Shown in pieces: positions 1 to 13,687 of a stretch of 64,000 bases of DNA (its first letter is position 1; the number at the start of each line of letters is the position of its first letter). Position numbers and translations under genes: made by a program. The notes below the pieces were generated by a model, which saw only the letters and a list, made by a program, of their open reading frames with translations, did not search any database and was not told the DNA's origin. This DNA is from Spongospora subterranea f. sp. subterranea (taxonomy: Eukaryota; Endomyxa: Phytomyxea; Phytomyxea; Plasmodiophorida): positions 155,988 to 219,987 of the forward strand of contig JAUGWO010000070.1 in the NCBI GenBank assembly GCA_049724395.1. Direction: 5' to 3'.

Positions 1-3000
1 GATCTGCTGCAGAATGGAGTTAGTTCTATCGACAGTGATCAATCTGAAAGCGTTATTCGTTCGCTATTGGTCATTTATTCTGTAGTTCGAGGTGCCTCGA
101 TGGTGCTTGGGGCGTTTCAAATCGAAAATGACTGTATTGCTACTGATGGTACACAATCCCAGTGCTTGTCTTCTGACATTTTTCCACATTCCCATCTGCC
201 AACACTTTTTCCAATCATGGTTGGTGAAACCAGTCTACGACTACTTGTTCGTTCAGTGATGCTCCGCATTCTCCACATTTATTCTGGCCTGTCTCGGTTT
301 ACTGCTGTACTCGAAAGAGTTGGCGATATCCTTGATATTATATGTCGACCGTCGTGCCCAATCGTCAATGAAAGCAGGAGCCATCGTATCAAAGCCTTAT
401 TATCGCGACAACTTGACGTACATGATAATGGTCGTTGTTCGCTTCGCCCACTTCTGATCGAAGGTGCCGATATCGCTCTACATCGTCGGCTACTCCTACT
501 CTGCAATGTATTCAAGGCCGATGAGGGAAATCGAGCAATGCTTCATGGTGTAATCGATATATTGCACTTGAACTTCCCCAATATTTATCGGTCTTCGGTG
601 AACATTATCAGCACTGCTATCGCCGCACCCCTTCGAAAGTCAATCGTCGATGATCTGGTAAATTGGACAGTTGCTGCTATCAAATCTGTTGATTCCTCTG
701 ACTACATTCGAATCCGATGTTTACTCTGTATTTTTATGTTTCCTGGTGTAAAATCGTATGTCTGCGAACGCAAGTCTACCCTATTGGTCTCCTTTATCGA
801 GGTATTACTGCCTTATTTTCAATTTCAAGAGAAGAACATTCGATCATTAGCTCATTTTTACTTTGCCTCATATTGGTCGTGGCTTCCTCCAGAAACTGCA
901 TCGGTAACTCACCCGCCAACTCTGGATGAACCTGGCATCAAAGTTATGGAATCTTTGAGCAACCGCACGAATATGGAATGTCAGTCGGCTATTGACCTAC
1001 TTCTGGCTCAAGCAAGCAATGGGAAATCTCAGATGATCGTATCGGCATTATTGTTGTTGTTTTGGAATTCCAATATTTTTATCCGGAGTGATTCGATCGT
1101 ATCTGTTTTTCTCCAAAATCTGATATCCGACGATAGCGCCGCTTCTGCTTTATCGATTTTGATAATACCCCGTCTATTCGATGAAAAAACCCACAAAATA
1201 TCTATTAATCTTTCGAAACCAGATAACTTTCAGCTTTCAACGACCAGAGGTCATTCTGAAGCAAACTGCGCTGGATATCATCGTCATGCTCCTGGGTTAT
1301 GTAGCCCCCTGTTGAATTCTGTATCTGGGGAAGCGTATGCTTATTCAGATTGGTTGCTTGGGCATCTTGACGCGATATATTGCTCTATCAATGTACATCG
1401 GTCTGTAAACGGGTTTGACCTGAGGAACGTTACGGACGCTCTGCTCAACATCAAATCGACATGGCCCTCAATACGAACCCCTCAGCCCGACTCCTCGAAG
1501 TTTTCGATCGCTTACGTGCAGTTATGGCATTGGATGTTGCTGCGATCCCGAACAGAAACCCCTTATATGAACTTATTTCGATCTTCTATTTTTTCTGGGG
1601 TATCGGCCGAACCGGAAGCGACTATAACAGCAATCGAGCTGTTTGCTGCGCTAACGCTCCATTGCTCGCGACCGACTGCTACGAACGAATCAACATCATG
1701 TAATGAGCTAATGACTTCGTTGATGGCGGCAATTGTATCAACCAATACCGAATCGGTTAGTAGTCAACTTGTTCGCGTAACCTAATTATTGACCTTTGTT
1801 GTATAGCACCCAAATTGGGTGGCCTGTATTCGCTTCTTATGCTCTTGTACGGACACGTCCAAACTTTGTTTGCAATTAGGTGAATCGCTTATTGAGCTGT
1901 CGTTTTCTGAAAATGCTGATCATTCCACGTCAACGCCACTGTGGTGTTTATACATATCTTTGTTTAATGGAATATTGATGGAGTTTGGACCACGATCCAT
2001 TGATCTAGCGCATCGAGCTCTTTATCGCATTAGCAATTTCTACCTTTCGGTTGGGTCCAAGTCTGTTCGGGAAGCAATATCGTTGACAATTTTCCATGCA
2101 ATATCATGTTGTTATCCTGGTTTTGTTAATCGCTCGATACAACCTTCTTTTTTCCATCATGATCAGGATCCAGCAGTTAATGATCTCGCGATCCGGATTT
2201 TGAAAAAAAGTCGGGACGACAATGGATCGTCTAGGCATTGTTTGAAAACCGCATTCAGGTTCATTATCGTGTGTTTCAGTTACGGAGACAATATAGCATT
2301 CGGCTCATTCATCCTCAAAATTATAGTTCCAGTATTGAATTTTGGATTATTGTCCAGCGATGCTGAGTGCTGCCAATCAGCCATGTCTGCGGCCACGTCG
2401 ATATCCTGGATGACATTTCCTGGTTCCATCATCAATGACTTGATTTCCTCTATCTCCCAAGCATGCAATGATAGTCGTTCTTGTCGCGTTCGTCTACAGT
2501 TTCTCAAGATGATCCGCCGTCTTGTCCCTAGGCATTGGGTATATTGTATCCGATCAAACAACTGAATCCCTATTTCAGGTTAGGCAAACTCTGCGATTTC
2601 GCAGGCCCCACTCACCCGACCCACAACTCATTTAGATATTGCTGGAGCTGTTAACGGATCAACATGTTTCTATTAGGGAGGCGGCTGCTACGACTCTGAC
2701 CGCTGTCTATACGTCAAGCAACAGCTCGCCATCCTTACCTTCAATCTCCCAATTAATTGATCAATTTGGATGCCTTTGCAGGACCAGATTATCGCCAGGG
2801 AATAAGGTGCCGGTTATTGTTTCATTACGTCCAGGTTGTTTATCCAGCTGCTATTAGGAGGCTGTCGCTAGGCGACATGGTGGTGTCCTCGGCTTAATCG
2901 CTCTAGTTCGTGGAGCTGCATATGCCGTTCCGGACTGGCTTCCTGGAGTCCTGTCCAGGTTGACTGCCCATTCTGCTGATCCACCTCCAGTCGGCCCACA

Positions 3001-3188
3001 AGTCAAAAGGCTCTTCATCGATTGGAGGCATATGCATCATGTAAGCATCAATTTTCCAAAAAAATGGGGGTGTGGAAGTGATGCCGGTGTTATCGCAGGA
3101 TGATTGGCATGAACTGCATGTACATTTCACGTCAGACGAACTCGAACTAGTGTCACAGTTAGATGTCGCTTCGTCATACTTTGTCTAA
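1..3188 (+). CDS. PSME4: Proteasome activator PA200/Blm10 (3' part)
   Basis: This is the C-terminal part of the HEAT-repeat cap that binds the ends of the 20S proteasome. The reading frame is open from base 1, so the gene starts outside the window. A long first exon ends near 1755 (intron about 1756-1806), a second ends near 2538, and a third runs from about 2636 to 2806. The last two exons give the family signature: RRHGGVLGL, then DWLPGVLSRLTAH, then DWRHMHHDDWHELH across an intron at about 3040-3098 that ends in gcag. These match the C-terminal domain of animal PSME4 in order and spacing. The C-terminus is Ser-Ser-Tyr-Phe-Val, where relatives end Tyr-Tyr-Ala or similar, so the penultimate tyrosine is phenylalanine here. 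The junction between 2539 and 2635 is uncertain and may hide a small exon. The next gene on the same strand begins about 300 bp later. Confidence 0.9.
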
Positions 3189-3484
3189 TATAAATATTTA
3201 ACCAGACCGTATCTGATATTGGGGATGAAACGTCTGTATCGTGTGTCGCGATCGACCAGACCAGCTCGTATGTAGCACTTATGTAGCGTAGGGCACCAGG
3301 CAGCACAAACAGTGCATACCATACCCAGTGTACACCACTGTAGGGTAGCCCCCTTCCGTACATGCCAGACTCAAATTTCCCCTTACCGTAACGTGCCTCA
3401 TTGTACAAAACACTTGTCATCGTGTAATACACCTCAGTAACGGTGACGTATCTTTAGACCAGTGTCAACATTGGTCAAATAAAA

Positions 3485-6397
<2,913 letters not shown>

Positions 6398-6515
6398 ATT
6401 CCATAGGCGAGGGCTGGTGCAGTATCTTTATGTACTTGTCCGATATAGCTGGAACTTTTTTGAAAAGCGGAAGTCATTATATTTTCTTTATGTTTTGCAA
6501 CTCAGTTTCTCTCTG

Positions 6516-7751
6516 TCAAAACCTGTCGATAAATCTTTTCCCAGACGTGATGCATGCTGTGTAAAGTACCTGGAATATTTCTGCTCGAATTGAAGGTTCA
6601 AGGTGCCGAAATGTTTTTGGGTCGTGATTCATCAACTTGTTTAGAAACTGTACTCGTTCGGTTATTTCTAATCTTACTGCCAGCAAATTGATTATGGCTT
6701 ATATATAACTACATTGACTCCTTACATTGCTCCTCTAACAGGTTCTGTGCTGAAACACCTTCGTTATGAGTTTGAGTATGAGCATTGCCGTTCTTATCCT
6801 CAGCCTCTCCTGAGAACTGACACTGCAGTTCCATAATCATCTCTGATCTCGATTTGATTGCTGCAGTTGAACACCGATTAGCATCCTGCTTTCGAAATAC
6901 ACCAACTACTGACAATGCGAAAGCGGTGGTCTCTGTGGTTCTTTCTCAGCTTGTGCTTTTGCTTCCATCGCTATGACATTTTGCATTTTCCTTCCGCCGA
7001 CTAAGGGAAATCTCGCTTGGTCATGTTTCGGCTGCCGTTTGATAGGTCTCGGTACTTTAACCGGGACCTTGCGTGTTTTCTTCTTCAATGACAGTAAATG
7101 CTGTTCTTCATGGAGGCGACAATGAGCCTTTATCAAATTTCGAAGCGTGTCATATTACCATATGGGTCAGTTGGCGATGCAGACAACGTAATGCTGACGT
7201 TGGGTTTATACGAATGGCGACTAAACGGTAATGGATTGAAATTTTATAAGGAGATTCGGCAACCAAGACCCATCGCGCTCACCTATCATTAGCCGCATAT
7301 AAAGCATATATTAGCTTCCCTGCCTCAGTATGCCTGCATAGTCCCGATAAGCATTAACCCTAATCGTGAATTTTGTTGCCGTCACCTTCCGAAATGTTTA
7401 TACAGCTCAGGATCAACAGTTGAGTTGGGCATCGTCGCTGCTCCAACCCAGGTATCACCCGATCTCGTAAATGAAGTGTGGTACACGATCATGGTCAAGT
7501 GCTGAACTCACAGCACTGCTGGACAATTCAACCGTCTCAGATCATTATGTATACATCCAGTTTTGCCAAATGCAAAATCCTCAACACGTCGTCATGCATT
7601 GAAAACACAATGTGTTCGTCCCCCGAAATAAACTGCAACCTATGAAAGGAGCACTTTGGAGAGTTCGTTTGAATGCCCCTGCATGAGGATGTGATGGAGA
7701 TACCATTTCCCAACCCAGTTGACAGCAGTTGACTAATTTGACCGCCGTCAT
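6516..7751 (-). CDS. Spliced protein of unknown function, divergent from DYNLT2B
   Basis: No single long ORF marks this gene, but coding segments join in phase on the minus strand. The start is MTAVKLVNCCQLGWEM at 7751, followed after a 71-nt intron by FISGDEHIVFSMHDDVLRIL. Later segments read ESPYKISIHYRLVAIRINP and LTHMAHCRLHEEQH, the latter across an intron starting gtaatatg. A basic stretch follows (KKKTRKVPVKVPRPIKRQPK), then a segment near 6900-6740 ending LLEEQ. The final exon reads ITERVQFLNKLMNHDPKTF and stops at 6516. The basic stretch could be a nuclear localisation signal, which is inference. I do not recognise the family. Only 44 bp separate its start codon from that of DYNLT2B, so the two probably share a promoter. 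Junctions around 7350 and 6905 are uncertain. An alternative is two smaller genes. Confidence 0.5.
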
Positions 7752-7795
7752 TGTCCTTTCATTGGTATTGCACTTCTTCACAGAATACTCTCAGC
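7752..7795. promoter_or_regulatory. Bidirectional promoter space
   Basis: Only 44 bp lie between the start codons of the minus-strand unknown gene and plus-strand DYNLT2B. Any core promoter must therefore be shared or lie inside one of the genes. No specific motif is evident. Confidence 0.35.
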
Positions 7796-8326
7796 ATGGC
7801 AGATCGAGGTGAGGACGTTCATCAGGTTCGGCCCAGTTATAAGGGAAAGTAAGCCCAGGGCGGACCCCATCTGACGACTCCTGACTGTGTCAATAGATTC
7901 AAACCTGCCGCTGTCCAGGCCCTGATTAAGGACTCCCTGCAAAATCGCCTCCAAAATGAAGCATATAATCAAGATACGACGCCTGGTTTAACAAGAGAAA
8001 TCGCCGATCAGATCAAAAATGAGCTACGAAGTATTAGCAGTTCAATTGTTTTTGTTTCTTTCTTTTAGAAAATTAACCTTTCGCAGAAATCGGTCTGCCA
8101 AGATATAAGTTCGTTGTTCAAGTCATTATAGGAGAACAGCGAGGTGCCGGCATGCGAATGACGTCGCGATGTTTTTGGGATCCAGAATGTGACGATTTTG
8201 CCTCTGAGACCTATATCAACGATTCATTGTTTTGTACTGTACGTCCCAATGTTCAGCGTTAACTGAAGAAGGGAAATTTAGCTGAACGCACTGCAGGCAG
8301 CGGCTTGGGCAATATATCTCTACTGA
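7796..8326 (+). CDS. DYNLT2B: Tctex-type dynein light chain (dynein-2, DYNLT2B/TCTEX1D2-like)
   Basis: This is a light chain of the dynein-2 motor, which carries intraflagellar transport trains back from the ciliary tip. Four exons join in phase to give 122 residues, against about 142 in human DYNLT2B: 7796-7848, 7897-8030, 8087-8238 and 8297-8326. Introns are 48, 56 and 58 nt. Family signatures are YKFVVQVIIGEQRGAG, SRCFWDPECDDFASETYIND and the tail DSLFCTAAAWAIYLY, which aligns residue for residue with the human C-terminus. The N-terminal RPSYKGKFKP segment also matches. The first ATG gives the expected start. IFT140, another retrograde IFT component, lies about 8 kb downstream on the same strand. 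The 3' end faces the golgin gene, leaving 86 bp between stop codons. Confidence 0.93.
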
Positions 8327-8412
8327 CGATTCCAACCATTTCATGTGGTTAAAACCCAATAAATACGATTTATCATCTACAATGTCATAGCTTTCGAACA
8401 GTAAACTAATGG

Positions 8413-11400
8413 TCACCATATCTGAAAGAAAACGACATGAATAAGATACATGCAGTCCAAATCAGTTGATAAATGCAGTGATTACCTTTCCAATACGACT
8501 ATTACTGCCTGCGGTTTTCAGCAGCTTGGTCCTTATTCTTTCTTCTTCTTCAGAATCAAACGCCAAAATATTAGATATTACCGGCAATAATAATGTCTAG
8601 AAACAATTACTGAAATCTGGATGATCAGAGTATGACAATGCATACCGATTTTTCATCAGTTTCCATATATTTTACGATTATATGCTTCAGATAGCTGACA
8701 GCAATGGAGTGAGCAATACCGAATGACGATTGACGAATGAGAAAAATACTCCATATTTGCCCCCGAGCGCTCTTGAGATTTCGATAACTTGGCAACCTGC
8801 TCTTCTAGTTGCAGCAAACGTGCTGACTGATTTTCTTTCTGAAAATCAAAAGGTGACTGAGTCTTTGTAAAATAACGTTATTCCAAGAAAGGTTCACCTG
8901 GAGTTCCGCATTCCTGAGCAGATTTTGAAGACGGACGACATGCCCGGACTGATCCAAGCTTTCTGTGCTAGGTCTAAACTCAAATTGAAAACTAGGTCGA
9001 AACAACTGAACAACTGATACCGCCGACTCTGCTGCGAATTAATGATTGACTCCTCAGTATTCCTTTGCATCGGATAGGAGGATGCAGTGTTTTTGAGTGA
9101 AGCAATTTCGGCCTCTAGAACTCGAATTTCCCGTTGAAATGCTTGAGAATTGTCTTCAACCACGCCCAGTTGCCTATGAAGCTCTGTGATGCAAGCATCA
9201 CGGTCCTGATAAAATTTTTAGAGGTGATATCACAGTAACATGGCAACAACAGATCTCAACTTTTACGATTTTGGTTGCTGAATTACGGCTGCGCTGAAGC
9301 TCTTCTTGTGCAGCAGCCAAACTTGCTGACAGGGTAGCGATAACTGAGGACTCTGCCTCTTGATGCCGGGCTATTAACTAAAAGGCCTTAGGAGAAAATT
9401 CAAGATCTCATTTGAACTACTTACTCTGTCATTTTCAGCGTGAGCTTCTTGCAGCTCATTCGACCATTTAAGTTCAACATCATGAAATGCTACTCGTTCT
9501 GTCTCAATCAAACGCAGCAAACGAGCATTTTCTATCTGAAGCATTTCTCTTGAGCGTCCAGCAAAGTGTAACAGCGCATTGCACCAACATTGACGGCATT
9601 TTCAGCACATTTAGTCGCATCGTCAATCGTCTTTTGCAGGTTCAGGCGCTCCAACTTAAGATTTTCAATTTCATCAAGCAGTTCTGCGGTTACGGACTGC
9701 ATCTCCAGACTATGATAACTGTCAGTAAACGTGCAATCTGTTCGCAATTTGGGTTCAGACTTTTTCAATTAAAGCGCGATTTGCCTGAATCTTATAATCT
9801 GAGAATTCAGCGGATAACGCGGAATGTTCAGCCTGACACGTTTGCAAATGTGCAGCCTAACATTAAAACAGCAGTGAATACATTGCAGTTTGAATAGAGG
9901 AAAACCCTCACAAGGTCGGCCACTTTTTTTTCATACTTCCTGGCAGCGCTGAGCCATTTCTTATCAAACTTTTGTTTCAATTTTGATTCAGATTCGAAAT
10001 CCAATGAACGAGGAAGAAACACTCCTGACGACAGGGAGCATGAATCGCGATTCTGAACGAGCTCCGCATCCGCAAAATTCCCCGTTGCAATTTTCTTCGT
10101 AGCGTGCATATCATAGGCCTCAATGGTTGTCCAAAATAACTGACGGCCACTGGCACCTGCTTCCGATAAACAAAATTGTTCCCTATGAAAAACCCGCCAC
10201 ATACCAGCTAGATCTCCTGAAACCGGAGAAAATTGAACAAGTAGCCACCACATTCCATCAATAAAACATCGCTGAAGAATCTATGAAAATAAAATGGGTT
10301 GATTGCCTGATGAGAAAATGAACGTTGTAACTTGGCACTGAAACGCCTGCGGGTCCGAATCCGCTGGGATATCAAAGAGCCAGTGAGATGACACCATTTG
10401 TACCAGCTGGGAAGTTCGCATGGTAAGTAGAGCATATGCTGCTTGACATTCCGATAATGCCGTGTTTGCTTGAGTCAAAAGAGTATTCAAATTTTGGGTC
10501 TCGTTATTGAAATTTTCGATACGCTCCTGAAAAATGGATCATTCAGATTCCGCTAAAGCAGAGCCTATAAAAACTACCTTCTCAGTGCGTAACTCTTCTG
10601 TTAAAGATTCAGCTCTCGCAGATGCGTTCTTATTGGACGCACTGGACTCACTTTGTTCCCGTTCGAGCATTTCAACAGTAGCGCTTAAATGTAGAATCTA
10701 AGACCTCAGGGTCACAAATGCGGAGCCATAGCTAAATCAGCTAACCTGAGTCTCCGCTGTTTGAGCTCTGAATAAAGCAGCTTGCACGTCATCTTTAGCC
10801 CGGTTCTAATAATGACACGAAATCAGATCCATTTACATCTTGAACCCTAAAACTTCTACTACCAATTCTGCAGCTAGTTGAGAAGATTTCTGTGCTTTGG
10901 TTTTGAGTGCCATTCCCAGCTGCAAAACCTTTTTCTTTTCTTCAAGCCACTTCGATTCCATTGCGTCGCTCTGTAACTTATCAGAAACACTGATTCAAAA
11001 TGTCAAACAACTGACTTTTTCCTTTTCTTTAGCAAGTCGTTGTTTAGATGTATTGTTATGTTCTTTGAGTACATACTTCAACCGATGATAATCTGTTTCA
11101 AAGTTTGTAATTCCCAATCCTGCATCATGGCTTGATGTTGCCGCCGAGTTCGCTTCTATAACACTGGACAGGATCGATTGCAGATGATCGGTGAGCGCTT
11201 TCCAATTGGAAAGCTCTTCGACGTACAATTCACACTGGCTAGCATTGAAAACAGATATAACGAACTGTGTAAAGTGGACCAACTTTGTAACACAGACTCA
11301 GAGGCTGATCGAGTCCCAAAACACTCTTTCGCGAACGTAAGTCTTTCCATGCCGCTGTAGGGACAAGCATGAGATTGCCAGACCGCAGATAAAGATCGGT

Positions 11401-13196
11401 CTGATGCTCAAGCTGCTTGCATGTCGCATCCAACCGATGCAGCGAATCGAAGAATTCAGCACTAGACTTGATAGAAGCATTAGACAATTGACTACAATTG
11501 GATATTTCTTGTTCAAGAGAACGGATGACCTGATCCTTTTCAGCTAAGACTTCCTTGATCGAGATTTCAGTATGTATGTCAGCGGAACGTTCCTTTGTGA
11601 AATTCTTCGCCGCATTCTCCTTAACAGCAGCGTCGTGGGCCTAGTGCTGGGTAAATTTGACAGGACAGACTAACATCAAGCGCACCAACATACATTGTCA
11701 ACATGGGGCTGTGAGTCATCGATGCCGAAAGAGGATGGTGTTTGATGTGAGGAAGTATTAGAAACGGGAACTCGAGGATGATCAAACCCATCAGTCTCCA
11801 TTGATGAACATTTTTCCTCGAGACGCATAACTTGTTTTTTATATGCGTCTACTTGATCAGTTAATTTGCTTATCATGCTCTCTTTTGCAGAATTGACGCC
11901 ACTCAAAACATCAAGGTCCGCAGACATTGAACGAAGAGTATCGATATTATCGGTGATCAGATTCCTCTGACTTCCTATAAGAGCTGAACAGCAGTCACAT
12001 CCGACTTTTGTCGAAATCCCTGCAACTTCAGCTTCCAGCGAGGCAATGATAGAAGCGTTGGAGCATTGATTTTCGTTCAACAGCGCAATCTCGTCCAGAA
12101 GTGTTTGCACTAGAGCACCAAACTGATCAGCGTTTGATAAAAGCGATTCTATGCGACGATGAAACAACTCGGTATATGGTGCTTGCTCCGTGTTCTGACC
12201 TGTGGAGCATTCCCTAATTAAAAAAAAGGAACAACAGTCTCCCTTGAGAATCAAAACGATTACATACCAGAGCAAACGGCGCACTCCATGTTTTCCAGAA
12301 CCTGAATTTTTTCAGCAAAAACTTTGTTCTGGGCTTGAGCGTTTTCGTAATCAAAAAGAATGGCTGAACAGCGATTTTTATACGTTTGTAATTCCCTGGA
12401 ACATTCTGACCCAATATTATGGCAAATACACTCCACATTGTTATGGGATTCCGAAAATGGCTCTGTCGTAACAACAGAGGGCGTTGCCATTGTTGCCGCC
12501 AGACGCGCTGCCTCCAGCTGTTCTCGTAAATCCTGTATCTCGGCAATGTATCCCGCAGATATCTAAGGCACGTGGTGAACATTCATCAACAATGTCTTTT
12601 GCCGACGTGACAAACCTCACTGACAGCGTTGAACGTGTCTCGATCAGCTTTGGTTTCAGATACTTTGGTTTTCAAAAACTCAATTTCGCTATGGAGCTTT
12701 TCAATCTCAGATTGATGACTAGCATTTTGCTCCTCAAATTTTGCGAGCAGATCCGTTCGCGCCTGAAAGCGAAACTATATAAGATAGAGATTGTGGCGGT
12801 GCATCATCCAAATAGGCTACTTGTCTGAGCTGTCTTGACATGGTTTCAATTTCAACTTGCCGTCCTGCCAGACGGTGAATTTCCGAATCTTTCTTTGATT
12901 CCTAGCATCAGAATACAAGTTGATTAAGACAGCATTGATTATCGGAAAATCAATCTACCGAGAGTGAATAACTTTCGGTCAGTTGAGCGACTCCTGACTT
13001 CACACTCCTCTTTGAGTTTAGCGCATTCTGCATCATGACGCTTAGTTAAAGCGGCATAAAGCCGTTTCTTCTCAGATTTTTCTTTCGCTGCCATCTCGGA
13101 AATTTTCTGTCGAAGCCTAACCAACTCGCCATTGCCGCTATGGTTTTCCGGCATGGATTGTTCGGGTTCGTCCCCAACAGGACGGTCGAGATCCAT
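8413..13196 (-). CDS. GRIP-domain golgin (long coiled-coil trans-Golgi tether)
   Basis: This is a very long coiled-coil protein with a C-terminal GRIP domain, the module that binds Arl1-GTP on the trans-Golgi. The start is the ATG at 13196 (MDLDRPVGDEPEQ), followed by heptad-rich segments such as LVRLRQKISEMAAKEKSEKK. About twenty exons alternate with introns of roughly 45-60 nt all the way down to 8413. Nearly every segment is rich in Glu, Lys, Gln and Leu. The last exons read DYLKHIIVKYMETDEKS, then LLLPVISNILAFDSEEEERI, then SNSRIGKIW and stop. This is a textbook GRIP domain that keeps the tyrosine needed for Arl1 binding. The exact total length is uncertain because internal junctions were not all resolved. 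It is transcribed divergently from the RNase III-like gene and converges on DYNLT2B. Confidence 0.87.
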
Positions 13197-13687
13197 CCTG
13201 AAGCTGAAACCTAATGCCACCAGGCTCTGATACTGCAAACAGTCAACAGGTGAGTGGTTGCGCAGATATGTGACCCCTTGAGGATCGGCGGAGCGCGTCG
13301 CCCGATTTTAACGATAATTGATTATTCAGATTGCAAATCGTCAAATGGAACACAGTTCATCATTACTATCGTGCAAAATATCGCGCTGACGCAATGTGTG
13401 TAAGAAAATACGTAGCGCGTCAGCTGTATTTATGTTTTTTCAAAAATATTTGCAAATGTACAAGGAAATTCGGCGTGAACTTGTTTTGGAGAAAAAGACT
13501 GGGCGAGACTGGCAATACCAAAATATTTCATGATCGATATCGCCGCAAGGAATGTTTCTTAAAACCAACTAATCAAAAATGTAGCAAGGATTTATATGCG
13601 CATCGTCAGCCAATCACGACAGTTCATCTCTTGGAAAACATTGGCGGATAAAACCGCGTCGATGATGACTACAGTCTACAGGTTGAT
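13197..13687. other. Intergenic, divergent promoter region
   Basis: This 491-bp gap separates the divergent golgin and RNase III-like genes. It is AT-rich around 13370-13480. One plus-strand open frame (13331-13651) lacks an early ATG and has no recognisable domain, so I treat the gap as promoter and 5' UTR space for both genes. Confidence 0.5.

Noticed and set aside
3127-3432. 101-residue minus-strand ORF between PSME4 and the beta-oxidation gene
   Set aside because: It overlaps the last PSME4 exon antisense, has no domain, and fits a chance ORF.
8216-8419. Minus-strand ORF as the golgin C-terminus
   Set aside because: The spliced frame after the GRIP domain reaches a stop at 8413, so this frame is not used. 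It is antisense to the DYNLT2B tail.
9487-9897. 136-residue plus-strand ORF
   Set aside because: It lies antisense within golgin coiled-coil exons and has no protein character of its own.
13331-13651. 106-residue plus-strand ORF in the divergent promoter gap
   Set aside because: It lacks an early ATG and has odd composition and no domain.
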